Shown piece after piece: positions 35,113 through 42,683 of a DNA stretch of 62,646 nucleotides. The stretch comes from Methylobacterium pseudosasicola (GTDB taxonomy: Bacteria; Pseudomonadota; Alphaproteobacteria; Rhizobiales; Beijerinckiaceae). The notes under the pieces are model-generated. The model was not told where the DNA came from. It searched no databases and saw nothing but the letters and a program-made list of their open reading frames with translations. Position numbers and translations under genes: made by a program. Numbering within the stretch: position 1 is the first letter of the stretch; every line of letters begins with the position of its first letter. The stretch lies in contig NZ_FOTK01000037.1 in NCBI RefSeq assembly GCF_900114535.1, positions 1-62,646 on the forward strand, given 5' to 3'.

Positions 35113-35165
35113 TTCGGGGCTCTGCCCCGAGCCCCGCCAAAGGGCTTGCCCTTTGGGATCCTGGA
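35113..35165. repeat. Two-hairpin dispersed repeat, copy 2
   Basis: Reverse orientation of the 24051 and 60060 copies: GGGGCTCTGCCCC, GCCCCGCC spacer, then AAAGGGCTTGCCCTTT. It lies in the convergent gap between ialB and the DUF4424 gene, suiting a bidirectional terminator. Confidence 0.75.
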
Positions 35166-35171
35166 CTTGGC

Positions 35172-36155
35172 CTACCGGATCCCCGTGGGGCCCGGGCCGG
35201 GCAGGACGAAAAGCACCCGGAGGTCGTGATCGGGCGTGTAGTCCCGGGCCTCCCAGCGGAACGTGGTCGGGCCGGTCTTGCGGATGCCCGAGCGGCAGAA
35301 GCTTACCAAAGCCTCCGGGCTGCCCTTGTCCACTTTCAGGGTGAAGCGGCCGATCGGGGCGGCCCAGTTGCGCGTGGTGGTGACGATGTAGGGCACCACG
35401 AAGGCCCGCAGGTAGCCGGCCTCGTTCGGCGCCTTGGCGTGCAGGCGCCGGATCGCCGCCAGCCCGGCCTTATCGAGGCAGTAGGTCGCTTGGTAACCCT
35501 TGCGGGCGGCTTCCTTGGGGTCGAGAAAGTGGAAGCCGCTCACCGGGGCGTAACTGTGCGCGATCCGCACCTCCCGGTCGGGCGGGAAGGTCTGCAGCCA
35601 GTGGAACGTCGCCTCGAAGCGCCAGAGCCCCTCGGTCATGTCCTCGGCCTCCGGGAACAGGCCGGCCTTGACCAGCTCCGCCCAGTCCGGCTTGCCGATC
35701 CGCTTGGTGGCCGCCTCGATCTCGGAAAAGCGCAGCGGGTTGAGCGGCAGGCCGTGGCGGCGCAGCAGATCGGTGACCTCACGCTCGCCCACGAAGGCGC
35801 GCTCCTCCAGTTCCGGCTCCACCGGATGCCCGTCCACCGTCACGGTGAAGCCCACGAAGTTCGCCCGATCGACCTGCGGAAGCCTGGTGGCCGAGAAGCT
35901 CAGGGTCCGGCCGTCGATCGGCGGCAGCGGGAAGGCGATCCGGACGGTGCGCGGCTCCGACGCCTGGTTGCGGAACACGTAGGATACGTTGATTCGGTCG
36001 AGGGCGATCGACAGGTCCTCGCTCGCCAGGACGATACCGGGTTCCGGCCTCAGGATCAGGCCGCCGGCATCGAGCTCGGCGGCGCTGTCATTGGCCCGGG
36101 CCGGCGCCGCGAGGAGGCCGGCGGCCAGGAGCGCCGCGGCGAGGGGGCGGGACAT
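35172..36155 (-). CDS. DUF4424-family secreted protein
   Basis: 327 residues from the ATG at 36155; one codon upstream a GTG is also possible. Signal peptide MSRPLAAALLAAGLLAAPARAN, so periplasmic. The body has beta-rich DUF4424 features: NDSAAELDAGGLILRPEPGIVLASEDLSIALDRINVSY, FPLPPIDG and late HSYAPVSGFHFL. The domain is common in Rhizobiales and lacks a known function. Converges on ialB with a repeat between. Confidence 0.85.
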   Translation of the reverse strand: MSRPLAAALLAAGLLAAPARANDSAAELDAGGLILRPEPGIVLASEDLSIALDRINVSYVFRNQASEPRTVRIAFPLPPIDGRTLSFSATRLPQVDRANFVGFTVTVDGHPVEPELEERAFVGEREVTDLLRRHGLPLNPLRFSEIEAATKRIGKPDWAELVKAGLFPEAEDMTEGLWRFEATFHWLQTFPPDREVRIAHSYAPVSGFHFLDPKEAARKGYQATYCLDKAGLAAIRRLHAKAPNEAGYLRAFVVPYIVTTTRNWAAPIGRFTLKVDKGSPEALVSFCRSGIRKTGPTTFRWEARDYTPDHDLRVLFVLPGPGPTGIR

Positions 36156-36242
36156 CACGACGGACCTTCGACGAATCGCTGCGATGCGCTTCGGATTATC
36201 TCCGCGGCGTTGCCCGAGGGTGACCGGATTCTTCGAAAAAAA

Positions 36243-36581
36243 TCAGTTCCGGACGCGGTCGCGCATCCGGTAGCCGCCGGTGGCGTCGCGCTCGAACATC
36301 TCGGCGATGCCGGCATGGCGCAGGGCCTCGCCGGACGTGTCGGGCAGCAGGTTCTGCTCGGAGACGTAGGCGACGTACTCGGTCTCGGCGTTCTCGGCGA
36401 GCAGGTGGTAGAACGGCTGGTCCTTGCGCGGCCGGACATCCTCGGGGATCGCCAGCCACCATTCCTCGGTGTTGTCGAAGACCGGGTCGACGTCGAACAC
36501 GATGCCCCGGAACGGGTAGATCCGATGGCGCACCACCGCGCCGATCGCGAATTTTGCAGTTCTGGTTGTTACGTCCGTCAT
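36243..36581 (-). CDS. hspQ: Heat-shock protein HspQ (hemimethylated-DNA-binding YccV-like)
   Basis: 112 residues, mostly one YccV-like domain: AKFAIGAVVRHRIYPFRGIVFDVDPVFDNTEEWWLAIP, QPFYHLLAE and YVAYVSEQNLL. In E. coli the protein tunes Lon-dependent degradation and binds hemimethylated DNA in vitro. Length matches the family. A 60-base gap to the next gene on the same strand leaves room for its own promoter. Confidence 0.92.
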   Translation of the reverse strand: MTDVTTRTAKFAIGAVVRHRIYPFRGIVFDVDPVFDNTEEWWLAIPEDVRPRKDQPFYHLLAENAETEYVAYVSEQNLLPDTSGEALRHAGIAEMFERDATGGYRMRDRVRN

Positions 36582-36642
36582 GACTCTGTCCGTTCAGAGC
36601 GGACAGATAGGACCGATGTCGGGGCGTGTCACCGGGCCGGTG

Positions 36643-37026
36643 TCACGTCCCGGTCTGCGCGGTGCGGTTCAGCAGGTCCCGGACCGCGAGCGCCTCCGGC
36701 AGCGGCCGCCACAGGACGGTCATCTCGCGGATCCGCCCGGCCGCATCGAGGCGCCAGTAATCCATGCCGTCGAGCCGGTGCGGCCCGGACACGGCCCCGA
36801 AGAACGCCGCGGCGTGCTCGGGCCCCTCCAGGATCTCGCGGATCTCGAAGGCGTCGATCACCGCCAGGAGGGCGTCGACCACCGGCCGGACCGCCGCCTT
36901 GCCGTGCACGGGCTCGGCCGCCAGGGGCGTGTTGAGCACGATGTCGTCGGCCATCTGGGCCAGCATGGCGTCCCGGTCCTTCGCCTGCAGGGCGGCGGCG
37001 AAGGCGTGGATATGAGTCAGGTTCAT
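36643..37026 (-). CDS. NTF2-like (SnoaL-type) protein
   Basis: 127 residues of a single NTF2-like fold: HAFAAALQAKDRDAMLAQMADDIVLNTPLA, followed by a beta-rich half with YWRLDAAGRIREMTVLWRPL. Its ATG overlaps the stop of the DJ-1 gene by four bases, so the two are translationally coupled. Catalysis or binding of a small hydrophobic molecule is typical of the fold, but no substrate can be assigned. Confidence 0.75.
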   Translation of the reverse strand: MNLTHIHAFAAALQAKDRDAMLAQMADDIVLNTPLAAEPVHGKAAVRPVVDALLAVIDAFEIREILEGPEHAAAFFGAVSGPHRLDGMDYWRLDAAGRIREMTVLWRPLPEALAVRDLLNRTAQTGT

Positions 37027-37769
37027 CGCGCATCTCCCGCAGCGGCCTCGGGGGTCGGGATGCCGAGCTCGGCCGCGATCGCCCGGGCGGTGGCCGCACG
37101 CCGGGCGGTGATGCCGGCGGCGGCCGCCCGGACCTGCGCGACGATCGCCGGCGGGGCGCTCAGCGGCGTGCCGCTGTCGAAGGGCGGCTCGGGGGCGTAT
37201 TGCATGCCGAGCTGGATCGCCCGGGCGGCATCGTCGCCGCGCAGCTCGGCCGCGAGCCGCAGGGCGCCGTCGATCCCCGCGGTGACGCCGGCCGCGAACA
37301 GCCAGGTCCGGCCGTCGGCATCACGGTCGATCACCACCCGCGCGTCGACCGGCTGCGCCCCGAACCAGGGCAGCAGATCGACCGCGTTCCAGTAGGTCGT
37401 GGCCCGCCGCCCGATCAGGAGCCCGGCCGCCCCGAGCAGCAGCGCGCCGGTGCAGACCGAGAAGACGTGCGAGGCTCCCGCGGCCTGGCTGCGGATCCAG
37501 CCGAGCACGGCGGCGTCGCGCATCAGCGCCTCCTGGCCCTGGCCGCCGGGGATGTGCAGCACGTCGAGGCGCGGCGCCTCCGTGAGGGCGGCGTCGGGGG
37601 TGATCCGGAGGCCGCGCAGGTCGCGCACCGGCTCAGAGCTCGGCCCGTAGATCCGGTAGGTCGAATTGGGGATCCGCGACAGCACCTCGAACGGGCCGGT
37701 GAGGTCGATCTGGTCGAGCCCCTCGAACAGGAGCGAGCCGATCTGCAGATGGGTCTCGGGGGGAATCAT
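37023..37769 (-). CDS. DJ-1/PfpI family protein, isonitrile hydratase-like
   Basis: 248 residues from the ATG at 37769. DJ-1/PfpI domain with the nucleophile elbow VFSVCTGALLLGAAGLLIGRRATTYW; the Cys in SVCTG is the catalytic residue and the pattern with TTYW matches isonitrile hydratase (InhA)-like proteins, which hydrate isonitriles to N-formamides. A 40-residue C-terminal helical extension follows. Starts 54 bases from the divergent GlxA regulator, which carries the same domain; the regulator may control this gene. Confidence 0.82.
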   Translation of the reverse strand: MIPPETHLQIGSLLFEGLDQIDLTGPFEVLSRIPNSTYRIYGPSSEPVRDLRGLRITPDAALTEAPRLDVLHIPGGQGQEALMRDAAVLGWIRSQAAGASHVFSVCTGALLLGAAGLLIGRRATTYWNAVDLLPWFGAQPVDARVVIDRDADGRTWLFAAGVTAGIDGALRLAAELRGDDAARAIQLGMQYAPEPPFDSGTPLSAPPAIVAQVRAAAAGITARRAATARAIAAELGIPTPEAAAGDAR

Positions 37770-37822
37770 GCGGGGCCTCCGTGCTGGACAGGAAGACCTT
37801 ACCGCGGCACGATCTGGCCGAG

Positions 37823-38806
37823 ATGCCAAAGACCCCTCGTTTCTCGCCAGACGCGTCCCGCCCGGTGGAGGTGCTGGCCTTCCCGGCGGTGCAGCTCCTC
37901 GACGTGGCCGGGCCGCTCCAGGTCTTCGCTACGGCCAACGACCTGAGCGACGGGCTCGCGCCCTACGCCCCGCGGGTGATCTCGGCCGGCGACCGGACGC
38001 TCACCGCCTCGGCCGGCCTGCGCCTGGTGGCCGACCCGCTGCCGGATCGCGCCGCGCCGGTGGACACCCTGATCGTCGCGGGCGGCCCCGGGGTCACGGT
38101 GGCCTCTGCCGATCCTGAGCTGGTGGCCTGGGCGCGGGACCGGGCCGGACAGGCGCGCCGGGTCGCCTCGGTCTGCACCGGGGCTTTCTTGCTCGGGGCC
38201 GCCGGGCTTTTGGACGGGCGCCGGGCGGTGACCCACTGGAAGCATTGCGGCGCCCTGGCCCGGCGCTACCCGCTGGCCCGGGTCGAGCCCGACCCGATCT
38301 TCGTGCAGGACGGCCCGGTCTGGTCCTCGGCGGGGGTCACCGCGGGGATCGACCTGGCGCTCGCCCTGGTCGAGGCCGATCTCGGCCGCGACCTCGCCCT
38401 GACGGTGGCGCGCCACCTGGTGATGTTCCTGAAGCGCCCCGGCGGGCAGGCGCAGTTCAGCGCGGCTTTGGCCCTGCAGGCCGGGGAGGACCGCTTCGGG
38501 GCGCTCCACGCCTTCATCGCCGAGAACCTGTCCGGCGACCTGTCGCTCCCGGTCCTGGCGGAGGCCGCCGGGATGAGCGCGCGCAGCCTCAGCCGGCACT
38601 ACCGGGAGGCGACCGGCCTCACCCCGGCCAAGGCCGTGGAGCGCCTGCGGATCGAGGCGGCGCGGCGGGCGCTGGCCGAGACCACCCAGCCGGTGAAGCG
38701 CATCGCCCGGACCTGCGGCTTCGGCTCCGAGGAGACCCTGCGGCGCAGCTTTTTGCGCCACGTCGCGGCGACGCCGCAGGCATATCGGGCGCGGTTCGGC
38801 GGGTGA
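37823..38806 (+). CDS. GlxA-family regulator: DJ-1-like domain plus AraC HTH
   Basis: 327 residues from the ATG at 37823; a GTG at 37781 would add 14 residues. N-terminal DJ-1/PfpI-like sensor (about 12-190) with RVASVCTGAFLLGAAGLL retains the Cys position. The AraC-type double helix-turn-helix is at about 220-325: LSLPVLAEAAGMSARSLSRHYREATGLTPAKAVERLRIEAARRAL, then IARTCGFGSEETLRRSF. Such regulators respond to a small nitrogen compound. It diverges from the DJ-1 enzyme with only 54 bases between starts. Confidence 0.9.
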   Translation: MPKTPRFSPDASRPVEVLAFPAVQLLDVAGPLQVFATANDLSDGLAPYAPRVISAGDRTLTASAGLRLVADPLPDRAAPVDTLIVAGGPGVTVASADPELVAWARDRAGQARRVASVCTGAFLLGAAGLLDGRRAVTHWKHCGALARRYPLARVEPDPIFVQDGPVWSSAGVTAGIDLALALVEADLGRDLALTVARHLVMFLKRPGGQAQFSAALALQAGEDRFGALHAFIAENLSGDLSLPVLAEAAGMSARSLSRHYREATGLTPAKAVERLRIEAARRALAETTQPVKRIARTCGFGSEETLRRSFLRHVAATPQAYRARFGG

Positions 38807-38836
38807 GGGGCGGCAGGCGCCGTCGCCAGGTCCGGC

Positions 38837-39229
38837 CTACGCCGCGGGCGCATGGAGCCGCCGTTCGCCCATCTTGAACCACGCCTTCACGATCGTCTCG
38901 CCTTCGACCAGGTAGGTGCAGAGCACCTCCACCTCGCCGCGGCCCTCGGGAAAGGTCCGCTGGACCAGCTCATGGTCCACGACCACATCGCCGACCACGA
39001 TCCGGGTGAGCAGCTTTCCGAACAGGTCCGGCTCCTTGAAGCGCTCGATGTGCCGCTCGCGAATGGCGGCCGCGCCGTCGGCGAGGAGCGTCGCGGGGAA
39101 GGCGTAGTATTGGCAGTCTTCCGCCCACCAGCGCATGAAAGCGTTGATGTCGCGCGCGTTGTACGCCTCAAGCTGCATCTGAACGGGATGAGCGACGGAC
39201 GTCGCTTGCGTGCTGGGCATCGTGGACAT
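38837..39229 (-). CDS. NTF2-like protein, SnoaL/isomerase-like
   Basis: 130 residues. One NTF2-like fold: VQMQLEAYNARDINAFMRWWAEDCQYYAFPATLLADGAAAIRERHIERF, then strands VVVGDVVVDHELVQRTFPEGRGEVEVLCTYLVEGETIVKAWFKMG. The helix-plus-cone layout matches steroid-isomerase-like proteins, but no catalytic triad could be assigned. It converges on the GlxA gene, with about 30 bases between stops. Confidence 0.75.
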   Translation of the reverse strand: MSTMPSTQATSVAHPVQMQLEAYNARDINAFMRWWAEDCQYYAFPATLLADGAAAIRERHIERFKEPDLFGKLLTRIVVGDVVVDHELVQRTFPEGRGEVEVLCTYLVEGETIVKAWFKMGERRLHAPAA

Positions 39230-39317
39230 CTCAGGAACGGGAAGCGCCGCGCGTCACGGGGCGCTTCGGGTTTACAGGCAGGCACGCGAGACGACGAGAT
39301 CTACCCCATCCGGCCCG

Positions 39318-39359
39318 ACAAGCGTTCCGCGGGCGTATCGGGCGCGGTTCGGAGGATGA
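39318..39359 (+). pseudogene. Fragment of a GlxA/AraC-type 3' end
   Basis: TATCGGGCGCGGTTCGG at 39336-39352 is an exact copy of bases 38783-38799 at the end of the GlxA gene. In frame it reads PRAYRARFGG-stop, as against PQAYRARFGG-stop in the intact gene. No longer homology was seen upstream, so this is a short relic of a second copy or of a small duplication. Confidence 0.45.
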
Positions 39360-39363
39360 GGGG

Positions 39364-39717
39364 TCACACCGGATCGCCGGGCGGGAGGGCAGCCCAGATG
39401 GTCTCGCCCACGCCGTCGAGATCCTGGTGGATGTTGGCATTCAGGATGCGCGGCAGGGCGAAGCCGCAGGCCTCAATGATTGCGGCGCGTGCGGCATCGT
39501 AGACAAGCTCTCGCTCGGTCGAATGCGTTGCGCCATCGACTTCCACCACGAGCCGCGTCTCGACACACGCGAAATCGACGATGAAGCGGTCGATCGGATA
39601 CGGGCGGCGGAACTTCCAGCCGTTGAGCCTGCGGTTCCGCAGGACACGCCAGAGCTTGGCCTCGGCGGTGGTCTGATTCCGGCGGAGATGGCGGGCTCGC
39701 GGGATCGACTTGCTCAC
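39364..39717 (-). CDS. DUF559 endonuclease-like protein
   Basis: 117 residues from a GTG with GAGG ahead of it. The DUF559 domain is clear: RRNQTTAEAKLWRVLRNRRLNGWKFRRPYPIDRFIVDFACVETRLVVEVDGATHSTE. It has the PD-(D/E)xK-like pattern: Asp in FIVDF and EVDG. The family is related to very-short-patch-repair endonucleases and is often found in mobile or repeat-rich loci. The region just upstream is a palindromic repeat, and the function is unproven. Confidence 0.82.
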   Translation of the reverse strand: MSKSIPRARHLRRNQTTAEAKLWRVLRNRRLNGWKFRRPYPIDRFIVDFACVETRLVVEVDGATHSTERELVYDAARAAIIEACGFALPRILNANIHQDLDGVGETIWAALPPGDPV

Positions 39718-39784
39718 CGGGTCGCCTCGACGGCACGGCACCGAATCAACCAGATGATACCGGTTCAGGACGAAGCGCGGGTCC

Positions 39785-39877
39785 CCTCTCCCGTGCGGGA
39801 GAGGGACAGGGTGAGGGATCAGGTTCTTCCGGAAAGCGCGCACCCCTCACCCCAACCCTCTCCCGCACGGGAGAGGG
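39785..39877. repeat. Double palindromic intergenic repeat
   Basis: Hairpin CCTCTCCCGTGCGGGAGAGG at 39785-39804 and CCTCTCCCGCACGGGAGAGG at 39857-39876, with GGGTGAGGG (39809-39817) and CCCTCACCC (39844-39852) as inner arms. The entire block is a large dyad. It shares the CCCTCTCCCG core with the repeats at 16436-16606. Confidence 0.7.
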
Positions 39878-39944
39878 GGCGCGTTGCGGTCCTCAAAGGG
39901 GATTGCGCCTCAAACCGGTATCAGCCCGGTGAGCCCCCCGCGCG

Positions 39945-40994
39945 CTATCCCAACTGATACACCGCCGCCAACTCCGGATCCTTCGCGGCCACCAGCTTCG
40001 CCAGGTCCACGATGACCTTGGCCTGCTTCCAGGTGGCGTCGTCCTGCATCTTGCCGTCGAGCATCACGGCGCCGGTGCCGTCGGGCATCGCCGCGACGAT
40101 CCGGGCCGCGAAGGCGACCTCGGCGGGGTCGGGCGCAAAAACCCGCTTGGCGATCGCGACCTGGCTCGGATGCAGCGTCCAGGCGCCGGCGCAGCCCATC
40201 AGGAAGGCGTTGCGGAACTGCGCCTCGCAGGCATCGCCGTCGGAGAAATCGCCGAACGGGCCGTAGAACGCCTTGAGGCCGTTGGCCATGCAGGCATCGA
40301 CCATCTTGGCGATGGTGTAGTGCCAGAGGTCCTGCTGGGCCGTGGCCCGGGGGGCGTCGCCCGCGGGATCGCTGAGCACCCGGTAATCCGGGTGGCCGCC
40401 GCCGACCCGGGTGGTCTTCATGCCGCGCGACGCCGCGAGATCCGCCGGCCCGAGGCTCATGCCGTGCATCCGCGGCGAGGCCGACGCGATGGCATCGACA
40501 TTGGCCACGCCCTCGGCGGTCTCCAGGATCGCGTGGATCAGGATCGGCTTGGTCACCCCGTGCCGGGCCTCGAGCTGGGCCAGCAGTTGGTCGACGTAGT
40601 GGATGTCCCAGGGCCCCTCGACCTTGGGCACCATCACGACGTCGAGCTTGTCCCCGACCTCGGCCACGATGGTGAACAGGTCGTCCAAGATCCAGGGCGA
40701 GTTGAGGGCGTTGATCCGGGTCCAGAGGCCGGTGCCGGTGGCGGCGAAGTCGGTCGCCTGGGCTAGGGCGACGAAGCCCTTGCGGGCTGCCTCCTTCTGG
40801 TCGGCCGGGACCGCGTCCTCCAGGTTGCCCAGCACCACGTCGACGGTGCCGGCGAGCTCGGGCACCCGGGCGCGGACCTTGTCGTTGTGGGGCGGGACGA
40901 AGTGGATCATCCGCTCCAGCCGCACCGGCAGCTCGCGGAACGGGGCCGGCGCACCGGTGGCGAGGGGCTGGAAGAAGCGGCGGGGCAGTTTCAT
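39945..40994 (-). CDS. Malyl-CoA / beta-methylmalyl-CoA lyase-like enzyme (HpcH/CitE type)
   Basis: 349 residues. The HpcH/HpaI-CitE TIM barrel is evident: VDVVLGNLEDAVPADQKEAARKGF (metal/CoA region), GLWTRINALNSPWILDDL, LDVVMVPKVEG, PILIHAILETAEGVANVDAIASASPRMHGMSLGPADLAAS (metal-binding Glu), and GCAGAWTLHPSQVAIAKRVFAPDPAEVA. It resembles the L-malyl-CoA/beta-methylmalyl-CoA lyase group rather than the shorter serine-cycle MclA. Probable reaction: reversible cleavage of malyl- or methylmalyl-CoA to acetyl- or propionyl-CoA plus glyoxylate. The gene stands alone, and exact substrate is inferred. Confidence 0.82.
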   Translation of the reverse strand: MKLPRRFFQPLATGAPAPFRELPVRLERMIHFVPPHNDKVRARVPELAGTVDVVLGNLEDAVPADQKEAARKGFVALAQATDFAATGTGLWTRINALNSPWILDDLFTIVAEVGDKLDVVMVPKVEGPWDIHYVDQLLAQLEARHGVTKPILIHAILETAEGVANVDAIASASPRMHGMSLGPADLAASRGMKTTRVGGGHPDYRVLSDPAGDAPRATAQQDLWHYTIAKMVDACMANGLKAFYGPFGDFSDGDACEAQFRNAFLMGCAGAWTLHPSQVAIAKRVFAPDPAEVAFAARIVAAMPDGTGAVMLDGKMQDDATWKQAKVIVDLAKLVAAKDPELAAVYQLG

Positions 40995-41097
40995 CGGGTG
41001 CCTCTTGTCAGGGCTGGCGTCTGGCCCCGTTAAGGCAGGCTTGGGCGGGCGCGTAAAGGCGTGCCGCGCCGAACGCCCCTCCGACTTTCGGCGCAGA

Positions 41098-42522
41098 TCA
41101 GCCCCGCCGGCCCGGCCGGTCGACCATGCCGACCCGGCCGCCGAAGAAGTCGCCGCTTCTGCCCGCCACCACCACCAGGCGCCGGACCTCGCCCCGCAGG
41201 AACGCCTGCAGGAAGCGGTTGTAGTCGCGGAACGAGACGCAGCCGTTCGAGGCGCCGGGCTGGCGCAGCATGTAGGTGTGGGCGAGCAGGCCGTCGCGGC
41301 CGTGGATCGCGCGGCTGCCGCCCACCGGGTTGAGGCGGATCGCCCGGACCCCGTGGAACAGGCGCTCGCGCTCGGTCAGATCGTAGGTGCCGGGGGGCGT
41401 CGAGCCGCGCATGCGCAGGTGGACGTAGCGCGGATCGTCCATGGCCTCGCCGAGGCCGGAATGGGCCTCCAGCACCTCGCCGGAGGGCAGGGTCACGGTG
41501 CGGGCGGTGATGTCGTAGACGGCGATGCCGGCGACCGAGTCCGGGGCGGGGCTGATCCGGGTGCGCGGCGCCTCCTGGGGCAGGGCCTCCGGGCTGGCAT
41601 AGGCAAGGGCTTGGGTCGAGGCCTGGCGCGAGTCCGGGCGCGGCGCGGCGGCGCCGACGCCGAACAGCTTCTCGAGGAAGGACGGCTCCTCCGCCATGGC
41701 GGCGCGGAACACGTCGCGGGTGCGGGGCAGGGCGCGGGCCGCCACCCGGGGGGCCGGGGCCACGGCCGGGCGCCGCAGTTCGGAGGGTCGGGCGACCGGG
41801 AGCGGGACGAGGCTCGGCGCGAGGGCGGCGGGCGTCGGCTCGGCGGCGGCGACCCGGACCGGCGCGGCCGCCCTGGACGGCACGGCGGCGGCCTGAACGA
41901 CGGGCGCCTGCGCGACGGGGGCCGGGGCCGGCTCGGCCGAGGCCATCCGGGCCTGGACCACCTTGCGGGCGACCCGCTGGGCGATCTCCCGGACAGCCGG
42001 GGACGGCTCGGCCACCGCGACCTGGAAGGACGCGGCCGGGGGCGGAGCCCCGAAGGCCGTGGCGGCGGCGGAGCCCAAAGCCGGGCTCGGATCGAGCATC
42101 CAGGCGATGTTCGGCCGCGGCGCGGGCCGGGATTCGGGGGCGGGCTGCACCTCGGCCACCGGGGCGGGCAGGTTCCAGTTGATCGGCAAGCCGTGCGGCA
42201 GGGTCAGCACGGTCCAGCCGGCCATGGACAGGGCGGCCAGGGAGATCAGCGCCGTCAGCCGGGCGCGGCGGCGGGCGCGCCGCATGGCGCTCGGGTAGGG
42301 AGCCCGGGTCGGCGGCGCGTAGGACGCCTCGTAGGCGAGGCGCGGGTACGGCGCCGGGGCAAAGGCCGGGATCGGGGCCGCGTCGCGGTACGCGGGTCGG
42401 GAATACGCAACCTGGGCCATGCGGGAACTCGCGTACGCGCTTCCCCACTTGGCAGCCGCCGCCGTTCGCCCGCGGAGGCTTTTCCGCGCACGTGGCCTGG
42501 GTTGCCCGTCTGGGGAGGACAT
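41098..42522 (-). CDS. DUF2778 (Tlde1-like) L,D-transpeptidase-type protein
   Basis: 474 residues from ATG at 42522. A basic cytosolic N-terminus leads to one membrane helix near 90-110 (ARLTALISLAALSMAGWTVL), then about 200 residues of Ala/Pro-rich linker. The C-terminal DUF2778 domain (about 330-450) is clear: YDITARTVTLPSGEVLEAHSGLGEAMDDPRYVHLRMRGSTPPG, FHGVRAIRLNPVGG and ASNGCVSFRDYNRFLQAF, where the Cys in NGCVS is the active nucleophile. The domain cuts or exchanges peptidoglycan stems and is also found in T6SS effectors; with this long linker and no adjacent T6SS gene a housekeeping periplasmic role is more likely. Confidence 0.82.
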   Translation of the reverse strand: MSSPDGQPRPRARKSLRGRTAAAAKWGSAYASSRMAQVAYSRPAYRDAAPIPAFAPAPYPRLAYEASYAPPTRAPYPSAMRRARRRARLTALISLAALSMAGWTVLTLPHGLPINWNLPAPVAEVQPAPESRPAPRPNIAWMLDPSPALGSAAATAFGAPPPAASFQVAVAEPSPAVREIAQRVARKVVQARMASAEPAPAPVAQAPVVQAAAVPSRAAAPVRVAAAEPTPAALAPSLVPLPVARPSELRRPAVAPAPRVAARALPRTRDVFRAAMAEEPSFLEKLFGVGAAAPRPDSRQASTQALAYASPEALPQEAPRTRISPAPDSVAGIAVYDITARTVTLPSGEVLEAHSGLGEAMDDPRYVHLRMRGSTPPGTYDLTERERLFHGVRAIRLNPVGGSRAIHGRDGLLAHTYMLRQPGASNGCVSFRDYNRFLQAFLRGEVRRLVVVAGRSGDFFGGRVGMVDRPGRRG

Positions 42523-42683
42523 CAACCGTCCAGCCCATTAGGCATCCCCATGGTTAATCTTGGCTAAAGAGCCGGCCCCGTCCGGCGGACCGACATGGAA
42601 CACCCGTCGAAGGGGGGCGGAACACCAGAGTATCGCTCCGAAAATCGGTCGCCGTCGCCCCGAAGACTGACGCGGCCGACACC

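Noticed and set aside
41098..42522. T6SS effector
   Set aside because: The DUF2778 domain is shared with T6SS effectors, but there is no adjacent immunity, VgrG or Hcp gene, and a membrane anchor with a long linker suggests a resident wall enzyme.
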